From Cellvibrionaceae bacterium (GTDB lineage: Bacteria; Pseudomonadota; Gammaproteobacteria; Pseudomonadales; Cellvibrionaceae), in contig JAGKWU010000005.1 in the NCBI GenBank assembly GCA_021151695.1, positions 62,001-126,000 on the forward strand: DNA of 64,000 nucleotides. The letters are read 5' to 3'. Every line of letters starts with the position of its first letter. Position 1 is the stretch's first letter. The notes under the pieces were generated by a model. It did not search any database, was not told the origin of the DNA, and was given only the letters and a program-made list of their open reading frames with translations. The translations under genes were made by a program, and so were the position numbers. Shown here piece by piece: positions 1 to 8,788 of the stretch.

Positions 1-756
1 ATGGAGTGGAATCTGGGTGATGCAGGTGCAAATACCCATTTCACAGGTTCATTGGCCGCCACGGATTTGTCGGAAGTCCTCAAGCAGTGGCAAAAGCCGG
101 ATACCATCGAAAGCAAAAATGCGCGCTTCCGCGCTGACGTTAGCTGGGCGGGCGACCCACAGGATTTCGCGCTTAAAAAGCTGCGCGGCGATATGAATAT
201 CTGGGTCGAAAAAGGGCGCTTCAAACGTAACCCCGGTGCTGGCAGTGACGGTTTCCTGCGCTTGATGGCCATACTTAACTTCGACTCCCTGGCGCGTCGC
301 CTGCGTTTGGATTTCTCCGACCTCTACCAGAGCGGCTTGGCCTACGATCAGATCAGCGGCAAAGTAAGTTTCGAACCGGGCACTATGACCTTCAGTGAGC
401 CCTTAATGGTGATCAGTCCCTCCAGTCGCCTGCAGATGATGGGCAAGCTGGATCTGGAGCACGAGCGCATCAATACCCGTTTGGTAGCAACCCTGCCGGT
501 GGTAGGTAATTTCACATTCTTCACTGCACTGGTGACTGGCTTGCCGGCGGCAGCGGGGATTTATGTGGTAAGCAAGCTGTTCAAGAAGCAAGTCGATCAG
601 GCAACCAGCATAAGCTACAGCATCAAGGGCAGCTGGGATGATCCCCAGATGAGCTTTGATCGCCTGTTTGAAAGCGAGGAGAGCCTGCGCGAGAGTGTTA
701 ACGGTGAGGAAGATAAAGCTAAACCGAAACCGCGACGACGAACGCGCAAAGGCTAA
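1..756 (+). CDS. yhdP: YhdP-like AsmA-family protein, C-terminal part
   Basis: This is the C-terminal 251 residues of a large AsmA-like protein. The window begins inside the gene, so the ATG at position 1 is probably an internal methionine. Visible features are beta-rich repeats, a hydrophobic stretch near residues 165-190 (VVGNFTFFTALVTGLPAAAG) and the ending SISYSIKGSWDDP, which is typical of the YhdP C-terminus. The tail is basic (KPKPRRRTRKG). Full-length YhdP proteins are about 1,250 residues. They are anchored in the inner membrane, span the periplasm, and are implicated in phospholipid transport to the outer membrane. The family call rests on pattern recognition of the C-terminal region only. 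Confidence 0.8.
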   Translation: MEWNLGDAGANTHFTGSLAATDLSEVLKQWQKPDTIESKNARFRADVSWAGDPQDFALKKLRGDMNIWVEKGRFKRNPGAGSDGFLRLMAILNFDSLARRLRLDFSDLYQSGLAYDQISGKVSFEPGTMTFSEPLMVISPSSRLQMMGKLDLEHERINTRLVATLPVVGNFTFFTALVTGLPAAAGIYVVSKLFKKQVDQATSISYSIKGSWDDPQMSFDRLFESEESLRESVNGEEDKAKPKPRRRTRKG

Positions 757-758
757 AT

Positions 759-788
759 AAAAAAGGCGACCCAAGGTCGCCTTTTTTA
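759..788. terminator. Bidirectional intrinsic terminator between yhdP and darP
   Basis: The stem GGCGACC / GGTCGCC has the loop CAA. An A-run lies on the left and a T-run on the right, so it can end both the rightward yhdP transcript and the leftward darP transcript. The same 7-bp stem recurs at 30077-30093. Confidence 0.85.
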
Positions 789-807
789 TTGCCTGCAAGC
801 CAGGTTA

Positions 808-1326
808 TTAATCCTGGGCTTCCATCTGTTCGCGAATAAAAGAGAAGAGTTTGCGCGCACTCTTGGGTGGTTGGTTTTCCTCGCGCTCCTTTTGGGCGGC
901 ACGTTGCAATTGGCGCAACTGTTGTACATCTATGCCTGGGCAGGAGGTAACCAGATTCTGGAAAGCGGCTTTATCACCCTCAATCAAGAGATCGCGGTAG
1001 CGCTCTATCTGGTGTTGGCGATGGATATGTTGATCGTTGCGCGCCTGGAGTTTTTCCACGGCGGCCTGGATTTCCTCGTGGTTGGTCTCGCGCATAAGGC
1101 GGCCGATAAACTGCAGTTGGCGGCGGCGGCCTTCGCGGTGTGGCAGCTTGCGGGCCAGGTGGATGGCATCCAGCAACTTTTCGTCGCAGGGAACCGTGGC
1201 CAGCTGTTTGTCATTCATCTCTACCAGCTGTTCGCCCAGCTCCTGCAGCGCAGTCATCTCACGCTTAACTTGAGATTTGCTCTTGATGTAGTCGTTGGGG
1301 TTAATGTCGTCGTATTGGTAGACCAT
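808..1326 (-). CDS. darP: Dual-action ribosomal maturation protein DarP (YjgA, DUF615)
   Basis: A 172-residue, highly charged, helical protein of the YjgA/DarP family, which associates with late 50S ribosomal precursors. Recognisable family segments are the N-terminal SKSQVKREMTALQELGEQLV and the central RRRQLQFIGRLMR. The reading frame stays open upstream to 1422. The start at 1326 (MVYQYDDIN) is preferred because the extra upstream residues are cysteine-rich and unlike the family. It shares the 759-788 terminator with the convergent yhdP gene. Start assignment is by family length (about 170-185 residues). Confidence 0.88.
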   Translation of the reverse strand: MVYQYDDINPNDYIKSKSQVKREMTALQELGEQLVEMNDKQLATVPCDEKLLDAIHLARKLPHREGRRRQLQFIGRLMRETNHEEIQAAVEKLQARNDQHIHRQHQIERYRDLLIEGDKAAFQNLVTSCPGIDVQQLRQLQRAAQKEREENQPPKSARKLFSFIREQMEAQD

Positions 1327-1448
1327 AGTAGTGCCGGTTAAAACTGGGTGAAAAAAGGGCGCACAGGGTAGGTGAATCGGGCACAAATAACAATCAGTTT
1401 GCGAGTTCTGGTAGTCAACCACCAGGGATACGGCAGCGAAACTGCCGT

Positions 1449-1724
1449 TTATTCATCCTCTTCGAAGCGCGCTTCAATCAATAAGCGAATGGCCTCCATG
1501 GCAGGGGCTTCGTCATCACCTTCAGTGGAAACCTCCAGATCAGTGCCTTGGGTAGCCGCCAGCAACATCAATGACATAACGCTCTTTGCATCAATCCAGC
1601 TGCCGTTGGTGCGCGCCTGGGTGCGGCAGCCAAATTGGGCCGCCGTAGTGGCAAACTTGGCCGCTGCCCGGGCGTGCAGGCCACGTTTGTTAATAATTTT
1701 GATGGTCTCAGTCAACATAATCAA
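1449..1724 (-). CDS. ptsO: Phosphocarrier protein NPr of the nitrogen PTS
   Basis: A 91-residue HPr-family protein. The phosphorylatable histidine is His17 in the motif GLHARAAAKF, and a serine region equivalent to HPr Ser46 is seen at KSVMSLMLL (residues 47-54). In the nitrogen PTS, phosphate passes from PtsP (not in this window) to NPr and then to PtsN, with regulatory rather than sugar-transport output. Its ATG overlaps the rapZ stop codon by 4 bp, so the two are translationally coupled at the end of the rpoN operon. A second ATG two codons in (1718) is an alternative start. Confidence 0.93.
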   Translation of the reverse strand: MIMLTETIKIINKRGLHARAAAKFATTAAQFGCRTQARTNGSWIDAKSVMSLMLLAATQGTDLEVSTEGDDEAPAMEAIRLLIEARFEEDE

Positions 1725-2590
1725 TTTTTCTTGTGTTTATGAATGTCCCTGTGCCTGACCTGCACATCGTGAAACTTGCCGGCAAAGAATTTTTGCAGAC
1801 GTTCAGTCAGGTACACAGAGCGATGCTGGCCACCGGTACAACCCACCGCAATGGTGATATAGCTGCGGTTGTTGGCTTGGTAGCGCGGTAGCCAGCGCGT
1901 CAGGTAATTTTCAATATCGCCGTACATTTCACTCACGGCCTCCTGCTCCTCCAGAAAATCCACCACGTCTTTGTCCATGCCCGTGAGTGGGCGCAGATTA
2001 GGTTTCCAGTGGGGGTTGGGCAGGCAACGGGCATCAAACACCAAATCGGCATTTACCGGTATCCCGTGTTTAAAACCAAAAGATTCAAACAAAATGGCCA
2101 TACTCGACTGGTCGCGACCTACCACACGCTCTTTGATCAGATCGCGCAGCTCATGCAGGGTGAGATGGCTGGTGTCAATAATTTGATCCGCCGCATCGCG
2201 GATAGGTTCCAATAATTCCTGTTCGTAGTTAATGGCTTCCGCCAGGTTGATGTGCTTGTCGCTGAGCGGATGCTTGCGGCGCGTCTCGCTAAAACGCTGG
2301 ATCAACACGGAGGGCTGGGAATCGAGGAAAATCACTCGAAAGGGCAGGTGAGCATCTTTCAGGGTGCTGACCATCTGCGGAAATATGCGTAGATCCTGCC
2401 AGGCATTGCGTACATCTATGCCAATGGCAAATTTGTGCTGGTCGTCTTTGTGGATTTCAATTTGCGCCACCAATGCCGGCAGCAGGCTCACGGGCAAATT
2501 GTCGATGCAGTTGTAGCCCACGTCCTCAAGCACGTGCAGGGCTGTACTCTTGCCCGAGCCCGATAATCCACTGACGATAACTAACTGCAT
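1721..2590 (-). CDS. rapZ: RNase adapter protein / nucleotide-binding protein RapZ
   Basis: A 289-residue RapZ (YvcJ/YhbJ) protein. The P-loop GLSGSGKST lies at residues 8-16. The conserved C-terminal region includes IAVGCTGGQHRSV, followed by a basic tail (HKHKKN). In enteric bacteria RapZ senses glucosamine-6-phosphate and directs RNase E to the sRNA GlmZ, and the protein also binds nucleotides. Whether a GlmZ-type sRNA exists in this organism cannot be told from the window. It lies between ptsN (26-bp gap) and ptsO (4-bp overlap), the standard gammaproteobacterial order. Confidence 0.95.
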   Translation of the reverse strand: MQLVIVSGLSGSGKSTALHVLEDVGYNCIDNLPVSLLPALVAQIEIHKDDQHKFAIGIDVRNAWQDLRIFPQMVSTLKDAHLPFRVIFLDSQPSVLIQRFSETRRKHPLSDKHINLAEAINYEQELLEPIRDAADQIIDTSHLTLHELRDLIKERVVGRDQSSMAILFESFGFKHGIPVNADLVFDARCLPNPHWKPNLRPLTGMDKDVVDFLEEQEAVSEMYGDIENYLTRWLPRYQANNRSYITIAVGCTGGQHRSVYLTERLQKFFAGKFHDVQVRHRDIHKHKKN

Positions 2591-2616
2591 GTTCTTATCC
2601 CTTTGCTAACAAATGG

Positions 2617-3069
2617 CTAGCGCGCTGCCACAGCGGCCTGAAAGAGCGATGTATCGTCATTGGCTTCACGCAGCAGCTGGCGAAATTCACTTTTGGCCAA
2701 GGCTCCGGCCAATGCTGCCAGGTTTTGCAGATGCGTATTGTGAGCCTCATCGGGCACCAGCATGGCAAATAGAATATCAACCGGCTCTGAATCTATAGAT
2801 TCGTAAGGCACTGGTTGGGTCAGTGTAATAAGCGCACCCACCGCATCGGTAATATTGCTCACCCGGCAATGGGGAATAGCAATACCGTGGCCGATACCGG
2901 TGGACCCCAGGCGCTCGCGCGCCTGGAACCGCCGCAGCAAATCCTCAGCATCCAGATCGGGTAAATCTTCGGCAATGGCATTGGCCAATAACTCCAGAGC
3001 ACCGCGTTTACTGGTGGCACTCAGGCTGCAGCGTGTGCGTTTAACGGTAAGCAGGGATTCTATTTGCAT
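2617..3069 (-). CDS. ptsN: PTS IIA-like nitrogen regulatory protein PtsN (EIIA-Ntr)
   Basis: A 150-residue EIIA domain of the fructose/mannitol type. The phosphorylated histidine is His67 in GHGIAIPHCRV. PtsN accepts phosphate from NPr and, in related bacteria, regulates potassium transport, sigma-54-linked functions and envelope stress according to its phosphorylation state. The full family length is present with no added domain. It sits 12 bp after hpf and 26 bp before rapZ, so it is likely co-transcribed with rpoN. Confidence 0.95.
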   Translation of the reverse strand: MQIESLLTVKRTRCSLSATSKRGALELLANAIAEDLPDLDAEDLLRRFQARERLGSTGIGHGIAIPHCRVSNITDAVGALITLTQPVPYESIDSEPVDILFAMLVPDEAHNTHLQNLAALAGALAKSEFRQLLREANDDTSLFQAAVAAR

Positions 3070-3081
3070 GGCGTTGGTAGC

Positions 3082-3372
3082 TTAGCGATGACTGCGCAGC
3101 TTCTCTTTATGTTTAATTAATTGACGGTCGAGTTTATCGGCCAATGCATCGATTGCAGCGTATAAATCTTCGGAAATAGCTTCGGCGTGGATATCTTTGC
3201 CGCTGACGTGCAATGTGGCCTCTGCCTTTTGCTCCAACTTTTCAACACTGAGTATTACGTGAGTATTGGTGATGCGGTCGTGGTGATTGTCCAGGCGCTC
3301 CAGTTTGCTTTGCACGTAATCGCGAATTGAGTCGGTGATTTCGAGGTGGTGGCCACTGATCGTCATTTGCAT
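3082..3372 (-). CDS. hpf: Ribosome hibernation promoting factor, short form
   Basis: A 96-residue HPF/RaiA-family protein. It begins MQMTISGHHLEIT and contains the conserved basic region around KLERLDNHHDRI. The short form lacks the C-terminal dimerisation domain of long HPF, so it belongs to the gammaproteobacterial type that works with RMF to form 100S ribosomes. It lies immediately downstream of rpoN, which is its usual position. A 74-bp gap separates it from rpoN. Confidence 0.94.
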   Translation of the reverse strand: MQMTISGHHLEITDSIRDYVQSKLERLDNHHDRITNTHVILSVEKLEQKAEATLHVSGKDIHAEAISEDLYAAIDALADKLDRQLIKHKEKLRSHR

Positions 3373-3446
3373 AAATTACTTCCTCATTTTTACTTCTTTG
3401 TTAATTGAAGTTGCCAGGTTGTTACACCTTAAACTAATTGTCACCC

Positions 3447-5081
3447 TTACAAGGTTTTGCGCTCGTTAGAAGGTGGAATATTGAGCGACTCGCGATATTT
3501 GGCGATAGTGCGGCGGGCCACCTGAATGCCTTGCTCGCCGAGCAAATCGGTAATCTTGCTATCGCTCAATGGCTTTTTGGGATTCTCGGCACTCACCAGT
3601 TTTTTGATCAGTGCACGAATTGCCGTAGATGAACATTCGCCTCCTGAATCAGTACTCACATGGCTGGAGAAGAAATATTTCAGCTCAAAAATGCCTTGTG
3701 GGGTATGCATAAACTTTTGCGTGGTCACGCGCGAAATGGTGGATTCGTGCATCTCCACAATTTCAGCAATATCGTGCAACACCAGCGGTTTCATGGCCTC
3801 AGCACCATACTCAAGGAAGCCGCGCTGCTTTTCCACTATACAACTGGCTACTTTAAGCAGCGTCTCATTGCGGCTCTGCAAACTTTTCAAAAACCAGCGC
3901 GCTTCTTGCAAATTATCTTTCAGGAATGTGTTGTCGCTGCTGGAGTCGGCACGTTTCACCAGAGACGCGTAATCGGAGTTGATACGCAAGCGCGGCGCAA
4001 TTTCCGGATTAAGTTCAACCACCCAGCGGCCTTCACGTTTTTCAACAAATACATCAGGTACAACATATTCAGTGTCGCCGCTGGCAATCATGTCGCCGGG
4101 GCGCGGGTTAAGGCTTTGGATCAGCGTAACCGCCTGGCTCAACTCTTCTTCTTTAAGCTTGGTACGGCGCATCAACTGACGGAAGTCGCGGCTGGCCAGC
4201 AGCGGTAAATATTGCTTGGTAATCAGCTTGGCTTCAGCGAGAAACGGCGTCTTGGGATCAAACTGTTGCAGTTGCACCGTCAGGCATTCAGCCAGGTTTT
4301 GGCTGCAGGCGCCACAAGGATCAAACTGTTGCAGTCGATGCTGTACGGCTTCGACTTCATCAAGCTCAAGGTCTTCCCATTCGCTGATCAATCCGCTGTG
4401 AATATCTTCCAAAGTGACTGACAACATGCCACTGGGTTCCACCGCATCGATAATTGCCATAGCGATAATGCGATCGCGGTCAGACATGGGGGTGAGATTG
4501 AGTTGCCACATCAAATGATCGTAAAGCGAATCATTAGCGGCGCGGCGGCTTTCAAAATCGGAATCTTCGTTGTCGAAGTTGCTGGTGCCGCTGGTTTGCG
4601 CGGTTTGGTAAACATCATCCCAACTGGTGTCTACCGGTAAATCAGAAGGAATAGCTTCGTTCCATTCGGTGGCGCTTTCGCTGTAATCGTCTGTGCCGGC
4701 GTAATTATCGACTTCTGTATAGGATTCGTTTTCGCCAAAATTGCTTTCGCTAAAACCCTCATCGCCGTAGTTGCTCTCACCGTAGCTGTCATCGCCACTG
4801 GCGCTGTAACTGTCGCTACTGTTGCTAAAGGTATCATCGCCGGTTGGCTCAGGCGCACTGACCTCCTGGGTGCGAGCGTAGTCACCTTCATCAAATTCAT
4901 TGTTGGTTGGCGCGGGGCTATCGAAGCTGTCTTCCACTTCCAACATGGGGTTGGAATCAAGCGCTTCCTGGATTTCCTGTTGCAAATCAAGTGTGGAAAG
5001 TTGCAGCAGGCGAATGGCCTGTTGCAATTGCGGGGTCATGGTCAGCTGCTGACCGAGCTTGAGTTGGAGAGATTGCTTCAT
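3447..5081 (-). CDS. rpoN: RNA polymerase sigma-54 factor
   Basis: A 544-residue sigma-54. Region I is glutamine/leucine-rich (QLTMTPQLQQAIRLLQLSTL). The core-binding and DNA-binding regions follow, and the C-terminal RpoN box ARRTIAKYRESL recognises the -24 promoter element. Compared with the roughly 480-500 residues usual in gammaproteobacteria, the acidic region II (about residues 50-190) is long and low-complexity, rich in Ser, Asp, Glu, Tyr and Asn. The helix-turn-helix (HESTISRVTTQKFM) looks intact. It heads the hpf-ptsN-rapZ-ptsO string and follows lptB after about 195 bp. Confidence 0.97.
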   Translation of the reverse strand: MKQSLQLKLGQQLTMTPQLQQAIRLLQLSTLDLQQEIQEALDSNPMLEVEDSFDSPAPTNNEFDEGDYARTQEVSAPEPTGDDTFSNSSDSYSASGDDSYGESNYGDEGFSESNFGENESYTEVDNYAGTDDYSESATEWNEAIPSDLPVDTSWDDVYQTAQTSGTSNFDNEDSDFESRRAANDSLYDHLMWQLNLTPMSDRDRIIAMAIIDAVEPSGMLSVTLEDIHSGLISEWEDLELDEVEAVQHRLQQFDPCGACSQNLAECLTVQLQQFDPKTPFLAEAKLITKQYLPLLASRDFRQLMRRTKLKEEELSQAVTLIQSLNPRPGDMIASGDTEYVVPDVFVEKREGRWVVELNPEIAPRLRINSDYASLVKRADSSSDNTFLKDNLQEARWFLKSLQSRNETLLKVASCIVEKQRGFLEYGAEAMKPLVLHDIAEIVEMHESTISRVTTQKFMHTPQGIFELKYFFSSHVSTDSGGECSSTAIRALIKKLVSAENPKKPLSDSKITDLLGEQGIQVARRTIAKYRESLNIPPSNERKTL

Positions 5082-5275
5082 TGGATGGACGACAAACCCT
5101 TAGCTGACGTAGCTGTAAACTAAACACTGTTAGGTGGAGTTTAGTCAGGGTTTGAGCGCTAGGCAATAACTCAGCCGCCGCAAAAGAAAAAAATTAAAGC
5201 AATCTTTATGCCTAAAGAATAAGCCGGCTCGTTTGTCAAGCCGGCGCTTCAAATAGCAGAAAATAAATTGGGAGT

Positions 5276-6001
5276 TTACAGGCGGAAATCTTCGCCGAGA
5301 TAAACCTGACGAACTTTATCGTGGTTGAGGATGGTTTCGGCATTGCCGGAAGCGATGATATGGCCTTCGCTAACGATATAAGCCGTCTCACAAATATCCA
5401 GCGTCTCGCGCACATTGTGGTCAGTGATGAGTACGCCAATACCGCGGTCTTTAAGGTGGCGCACTATCTCTTTAATGTCAGATACGGAAATAGGATCCAC
5501 ACCCGCAAAGGGCTCGTCCAACAATATAAATTTGGGGTCGGTCGCTAGCGCGCGGGCAATTTCCACCCGGCGGCGCTCGCCACCCGAGAGTGACATGCCC
5601 AGGCTGTCGCGAATGTGGGTGATGTGGAATTCCTGGAGCAAGGATTCCATCTTGGCTTCGCGCTGGGCGCGATCCAAATCTTTGCGGGTCTCCAGAATGG
5701 CCATGATGTTATCGGAGACTGTCAGCTTGCGGAAAATCGAGGCTTCTTGCGGCAGATAGCCAATGCCAGCGCGCGCGCGGCCGTGAATGGGCAGGTTGGT
5801 GATATCCAATTCGTCGATGCTGACGCGACCGTTATCGGCTTCCACCAATCCGGCGATCATGTAAAAACACGTAGTTTTACCTGCACCGTTAGGGCCGAGC
5901 AGGCCGACAATTTGCCCGCTGCTGACGCTGACGGATACATCTATAACGACCTTGCGCTTTTTGTAACTCTTGGCGAGATGTTGTGCGTGAAGGCTTGCCA
6001 T
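5276..6001 (-). CDS. lptB: LPS export ABC transporter ATP-binding protein LptB
   Basis: A 241-residue ABC ATPase. Walker A is GPNGAGKTT (36-44), the ABC signature is LSGGERRRVEIARAL (138-152), Walker B is FILLDEP (158-164), and the switch histidine is in ITDHN. LptB powers LptFG to extract lipopolysaccharide from the inner membrane and push it along the LptC-LptA bridge. Its ATG shares one base with the lptA stop codon (TAATG), which indicates tight coupling. No lptF or lptG is present in the window. Confidence 0.97.
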   Translation of the reverse strand: MASLHAQHLAKSYKKRKVVIDVSVSVSSGQIVGLLGPNGAGKTTCFYMIAGLVEADNGRVSIDELDITNLPIHGRARAGIGYLPQEASIFRKLTVSDNIMAILETRKDLDRAQREAKMESLLQEFHITHIRDSLGMSLSGGERRRVEIARALATDPKFILLDEPFAGVDPISVSDIKEIVRHLKDRGIGVLITDHNVRETLDICETAYIVSEGHIIASGNAETILNHDKVRQVYLGEDFRL

Positions 6002-6528
6002 TATTCTTTCTTGTCCTTCTCTTTCTCGGTCGCTTGTGGCGGTATAACAAGTTCCACTTTGCCTGAGTTGCTGCCTTCACCCACAGCGTGGGCAGAGCCA
6101 GTGGTCATATCGTATTCAATACGGCCTCCGCGGGTGGTGGCACCGTTTTGCTCCACAAAGGCATTCTTTTCCAGCGAGAGGTGATCTTTGCTCACCTCAT
6201 AATTGATATTGTTTGCTTCGGCTTTAACGAGAGGTTTGCCGGCTTCGAGTTGTTGTTGGAAGCGTGCAGGTTCGCCTTCTGCCAACAAGGATTTCAAATT
6301 GCGCTTATCGTCGTAACGCAGGGTTACCTTATTGGCGTTTATCTCGAGGGTGCCTTGGGTAATCTTTACCGGGCCGCTCAATATGGTGATGTTTTGTTTT
6401 GAATTTACAGTGAGTTCGCCACTGGAAATATTCATGTTTTCGCTTTTGTCGCTGGGCAGTGCAAAGGCTTGTAATGAGCCGAAGACTAAGGCAAGCAGCG
6501 CAAGGCGAAGGGATAATTTAGGGTGCAT
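6001..6528 (-). CDS. lptA: LPS transport periplasmic protein LptA
   Basis: A 175-residue OstA-like protein. It has an N-terminal signal peptide (LRLALLALVFGSLQAFA) followed by a beta-jellyroll pattern with NINYEVSKDHLSLEKNAFVEQNG. LptA oligomers bridge LptC in the inner membrane to LptD in the outer membrane and carry LPS across the periplasm. The start overlaps the end of lptC by 11 bp and the stop overlaps lptB by one base. The highly charged C-terminus (TEKEKDKKE) is slightly longer than in E. coli. Confidence 0.93.
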   Translation of the reverse strand: MHPKLSLRLALLALVFGSLQAFALPSDKSENMNISSGELTVNSKQNITILSGPVKITQGTLEINANKVTLRYDDKRNLKSLLAEGEPARFQQQLEAGKPLVKAEANNINYEVSKDHLSLEKNAFVEQNGATTRGGRIEYDMTTGSAHAVGEGSNSGKVELVIPPQATEKEKDKKE

Positions 6529-7150
6529 AGTTGCCCTTGACGTTGGAGAGTATGGCTATACGGTCGTTCTTGATATCGGCGCGCAGGCCCAAACCGCTCA
6601 TCTGATTTTTTGCGTCGCGCATAGTAACAGCTTTGCTGGTCTCCGCGAATTCCTCCTGGGTGTTTAGGCGTAACTCGCTGGTGCTAATGGTAATTTCACC
6701 CCGTGCGGCCGAGGCTTGGCGCGCCAACACGTCGTTGGTGAGGGTAAACCAAAGGCCGTTGTTCTCGCGGCGTGCCTCTTGCGATGTGATAAACCAGGCG
6801 GGTTGGGCCGGATTTTCAGAGAGGATAAAAATCGGTGTTTGAAAGAGCGTGTAGTCGCGTTCGCTCGCTTTTTCCTCTACCTGGAAATGGCGAATAAGCG
6901 GGCTGGTCATTTCGTAATGGGCTTGGCCTTGTTTATCGAACTGGCGCAGTTGCACATCGGTGAGGTAGATCTGGGGGAAAACCTTGGCTGCCTCAGGGGC
7001 TATTTCGGGAGTTTCTACCGTACCTGAGTATTTGAGCGCGGCAAACACCAATACCAATACCAATACGACTATCCAGGGTAACGGAAGCAATAGAGGATTT
7101 ATTCGCTCTATGCTTTCGCTGGTGATGTTGCGTACATCCAGAGGCTTCAT
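6518..7150 (-). CDS. lptC: LPS export system protein LptC
   Basis: A 210-residue protein with one N-terminal membrane anchor (LLLPLPWIVVLVLVLVFAAL) and a periplasmic beta-jellyroll of the LptC/YrbK family. LptC receives LPS from LptBFG and hands it to LptA. It lies 17 bp downstream of kdsC and overlaps lptA by 11 bp. The sequence of this family is poorly conserved, so the call rests on size, the single anchor and the invariant kdsC-lptC-lptA-lptB order. Confidence 0.93.
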   Translation of the reverse strand: MKPLDVRNITSESIERINPLLLPLPWIVVLVLVLVFAALKYSGTVETPEIAPEAAKVFPQIYLTDVQLRQFDKQGQAHYEMTSPLIRHFQVEEKASERDYTLFQTPIFILSENPAQPAWFITSQEARRENNGLWFTLTNDVLARQASAARGEITISTSELRLNTQEEFAETSKAVTMRDAKNQMSGLGLRADIKNDRIAILSNVKGNYAP

Positions 7151-7167
7151 TGACTATTCCCGGTTAA

Positions 7168-7791
7168 TTACTTATCGCCCAGATAAGGCTTGAGCACGTT
7201 ATCGAAAGTGCCTTGCGCCAGCATAATGATGTCGCAAGCTTCACGTACTGCGCCTTTGCCGCCGGCGAACTGGCTTATCCAATGAGCTCGCTCGGCCACG
7301 CTAAAATGAGCGTTAGTTGGCGCCAACGCCAAACCTACACGGCTCATCACCGTTAAATCCGGCCAGTCATCGCCCATAAAGGCTATTTGTTCCAGTGCGA
7401 ACGGGTGATCCTGCTGTATTTCCTGCAAGGCATCCCATTTATCCTCGCGCCCCTGCACCAACAGGGTTATGCCCAAATCGGCGGCGCGCTTGGCTACCAG
7501 GTTGCTGGTGCGACCAGTGATGATACCTACGCGCACCCCGCTTTTCTGTAACATTTTGATTCCATGGCCATCCAGGGTGCTGAAAGCCTTGAGCTCGTCG
7601 CCCTGGTTGCTGAAGTAGAGGTGACCGTCTGTCAGTACTCCATCCACGTCGAGCAGCAGCAATTTTATGTGGCGCAAGCGCTCCTGCAATTGATCTTGGG
7701 GCAAGCCGGGTTTCGGGGTTGAAGTATTTGTTGTATTCAAAACATCATCCATTTTCAAAAGAGTCGAGCCGCTGGTGTATTCATCAGCCAT
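7168..7791 (-). CDS. kdsC: 3-deoxy-D-manno-octulosonate 8-phosphate phosphatase KdsC
   Basis: A 207-residue haloacid dehalogenase-type phosphatase. Motif I is LLLLDVDGVLTDG, with the nucleophile Asp48 and acid/base Asp50, and motif IV is FMGDDWPDL. The enzyme hydrolyses KDO-8-phosphate to KDO for the LPS inner core. The N-terminal extension is about 15 residues longer than in E. coli. An internal ATG at 7752 (MDDVLN) is an alternative start. It lies 25 bp downstream of kdsD, whose product provides the preceding precursor D-arabinose-5-phosphate. Confidence 0.95.
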   Translation of the reverse strand: MADEYTSGSTLLKMDDVLNTTNTSTPKPGLPQDQLQERLRHIKLLLLDVDGVLTDGHLYFSNQGDELKAFSTLDGHGIKMLQKSGVRVGIITGRTSNLVAKRAADLGITLLVQGREDKWDALQEIQQDHPFALEQIAFMGDDWPDLTVMSRVGLALAPTNAHFSVAERAHWISQFAGGKGAVREACDIIMLAQGTFDNVLKPYLGDK

Positions 7792-7816
7792 TGATAGTTA
7801 AATCGCGCCGGGGCAG

Positions 7817-8788
7817 TTAAACCACGCCGGCGCGTAGCAGGTCGTGCATATGCAGTACACCCACCGGGCAAGCCTGGTCATTGCGCACTACCAGTGCGGT
7901 AATCTTCAAGTCTTCCATCATTTTCAGCGCTTCGGCGGCTAGCGCTTTGTCATTGATGGTTTTGGGGGTGCGGTTCATCAGATCGCTGATATGTGCGCCG
8001 CTCAGACTAATCCCCTTGTCGATAGTTCGACGCAGGTCACCATCGGTGTAAATGCCCAGCAATTGGTTTTGGTCGTCCACCACTGTCGTCATACCGAAAC
8101 CTTTTTCGGTCATGGTCAGCAGGGCCTCGCTCAGGCTGGCACTGGCGGGGACTCGTGGAATCTTGTCGCCCGTGTGCATGATATCGACAACTCGCAGTAA
8201 AAGTTTGCGACCCAGCGCACCACCGGGGTGGGAAAAGGCAAAATCCTCTTCGGTAAAGCCGCGAGCTTCAAGTAACGCTATAGCCAGGGCATCGCCCATT
8301 ACCAAGGTTGCGGTGGTGCTCGCGGTAGGTGCCAGATCCAGAGGGCAGGCCTCAGTAGTGACGCCTATGTTCAGGTGGGCTTCAGCAACTTCCGCTAAGG
8401 TAGAGCCAGGATTGCCGGTCATGCTGATGATCTTGATGCCGGAGCGTTTGAGCAGTGGCAAGAGCGTTAGTATCTCGCCGGAAGTGCCAGAGTAAGAGAT
8501 CGCCAACACTATATCTTGCTTGGTAATCATGCCCAGGTCACCGTGACTGGCTTCGCCGGGATGGACGAAAAAGGCTGGGGTGCCAGTGCTGGCGAGGGTG
8601 GCGGCGATCTTTTTGCCAATATGACCGGATTTGCCCATCCCTGTGACTATGATGCGGCCCGGGCAGTTAAGAATCAGGTCGCAGGCCTTGCTGAAGTCGC
8701 CGTTCAGGCGTTGCTGCAAGGCGGATACCGCCTCAGCTTCTATGGCGATAGTGCGCAGGCCGGAGCTGACGTAGTCGAAGTTGGGCAT
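7817..8788 (-). CDS. kdsD: D-arabinose 5-phosphate isomerase KdsD
   Basis: A 323-residue protein with an N-terminal SIS sugar-isomerase domain (GMGKSGHIG, then HPGEASHGDLGM) and two C-terminal CBS domains. It converts ribulose-5-phosphate to arabinose-5-phosphate, the first step towards KDO. The frame is open to 8830, but the start MPNFDYVSSG at 8788 is chosen because an AGAG purine run lies six bases upstream of it. An ATG at 8794 is the alternative. It is the first gene of the leftward kdsD-kdsC-lptCAB run. Confidence 0.94.
   Translation of the reverse strand: MPNFDYVSSGLRTIAIEAEAVSALQQRLNGDFSKACDLILNCPGRIIVTGMGKSGHIGKKIAATLASTGTPAFFVHPGEASHGDLGMITKQDIVLAISYSGTSGEILTLLPLLKRSGIKIISMTGNPGSTLAEVAEAHLNIGVTTEACPLDLAPTASTTATLVMGDALAIALLEARGFTEEDFAFSHPGGALGRKLLLRVVDIMHTGDKIPRVPASASLSEALLTMTEKGFGMTTVVDDQNQLLGIYTDGDLRRTIDKGISLSGAHISDLMNRTPKTINDKALAAEALKMMEDLKITALVVRNDQACPVGVLHMHDLLRAGVV

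Noticed and set aside
5222..5245. GCCGGC ... GCCGGC repeat as a terminator between lptB and rpoN
   Set aside because: The stem is only six bases with an 11-base loop, and on the minus strand it is followed by mixed sequence instead of a T-run.
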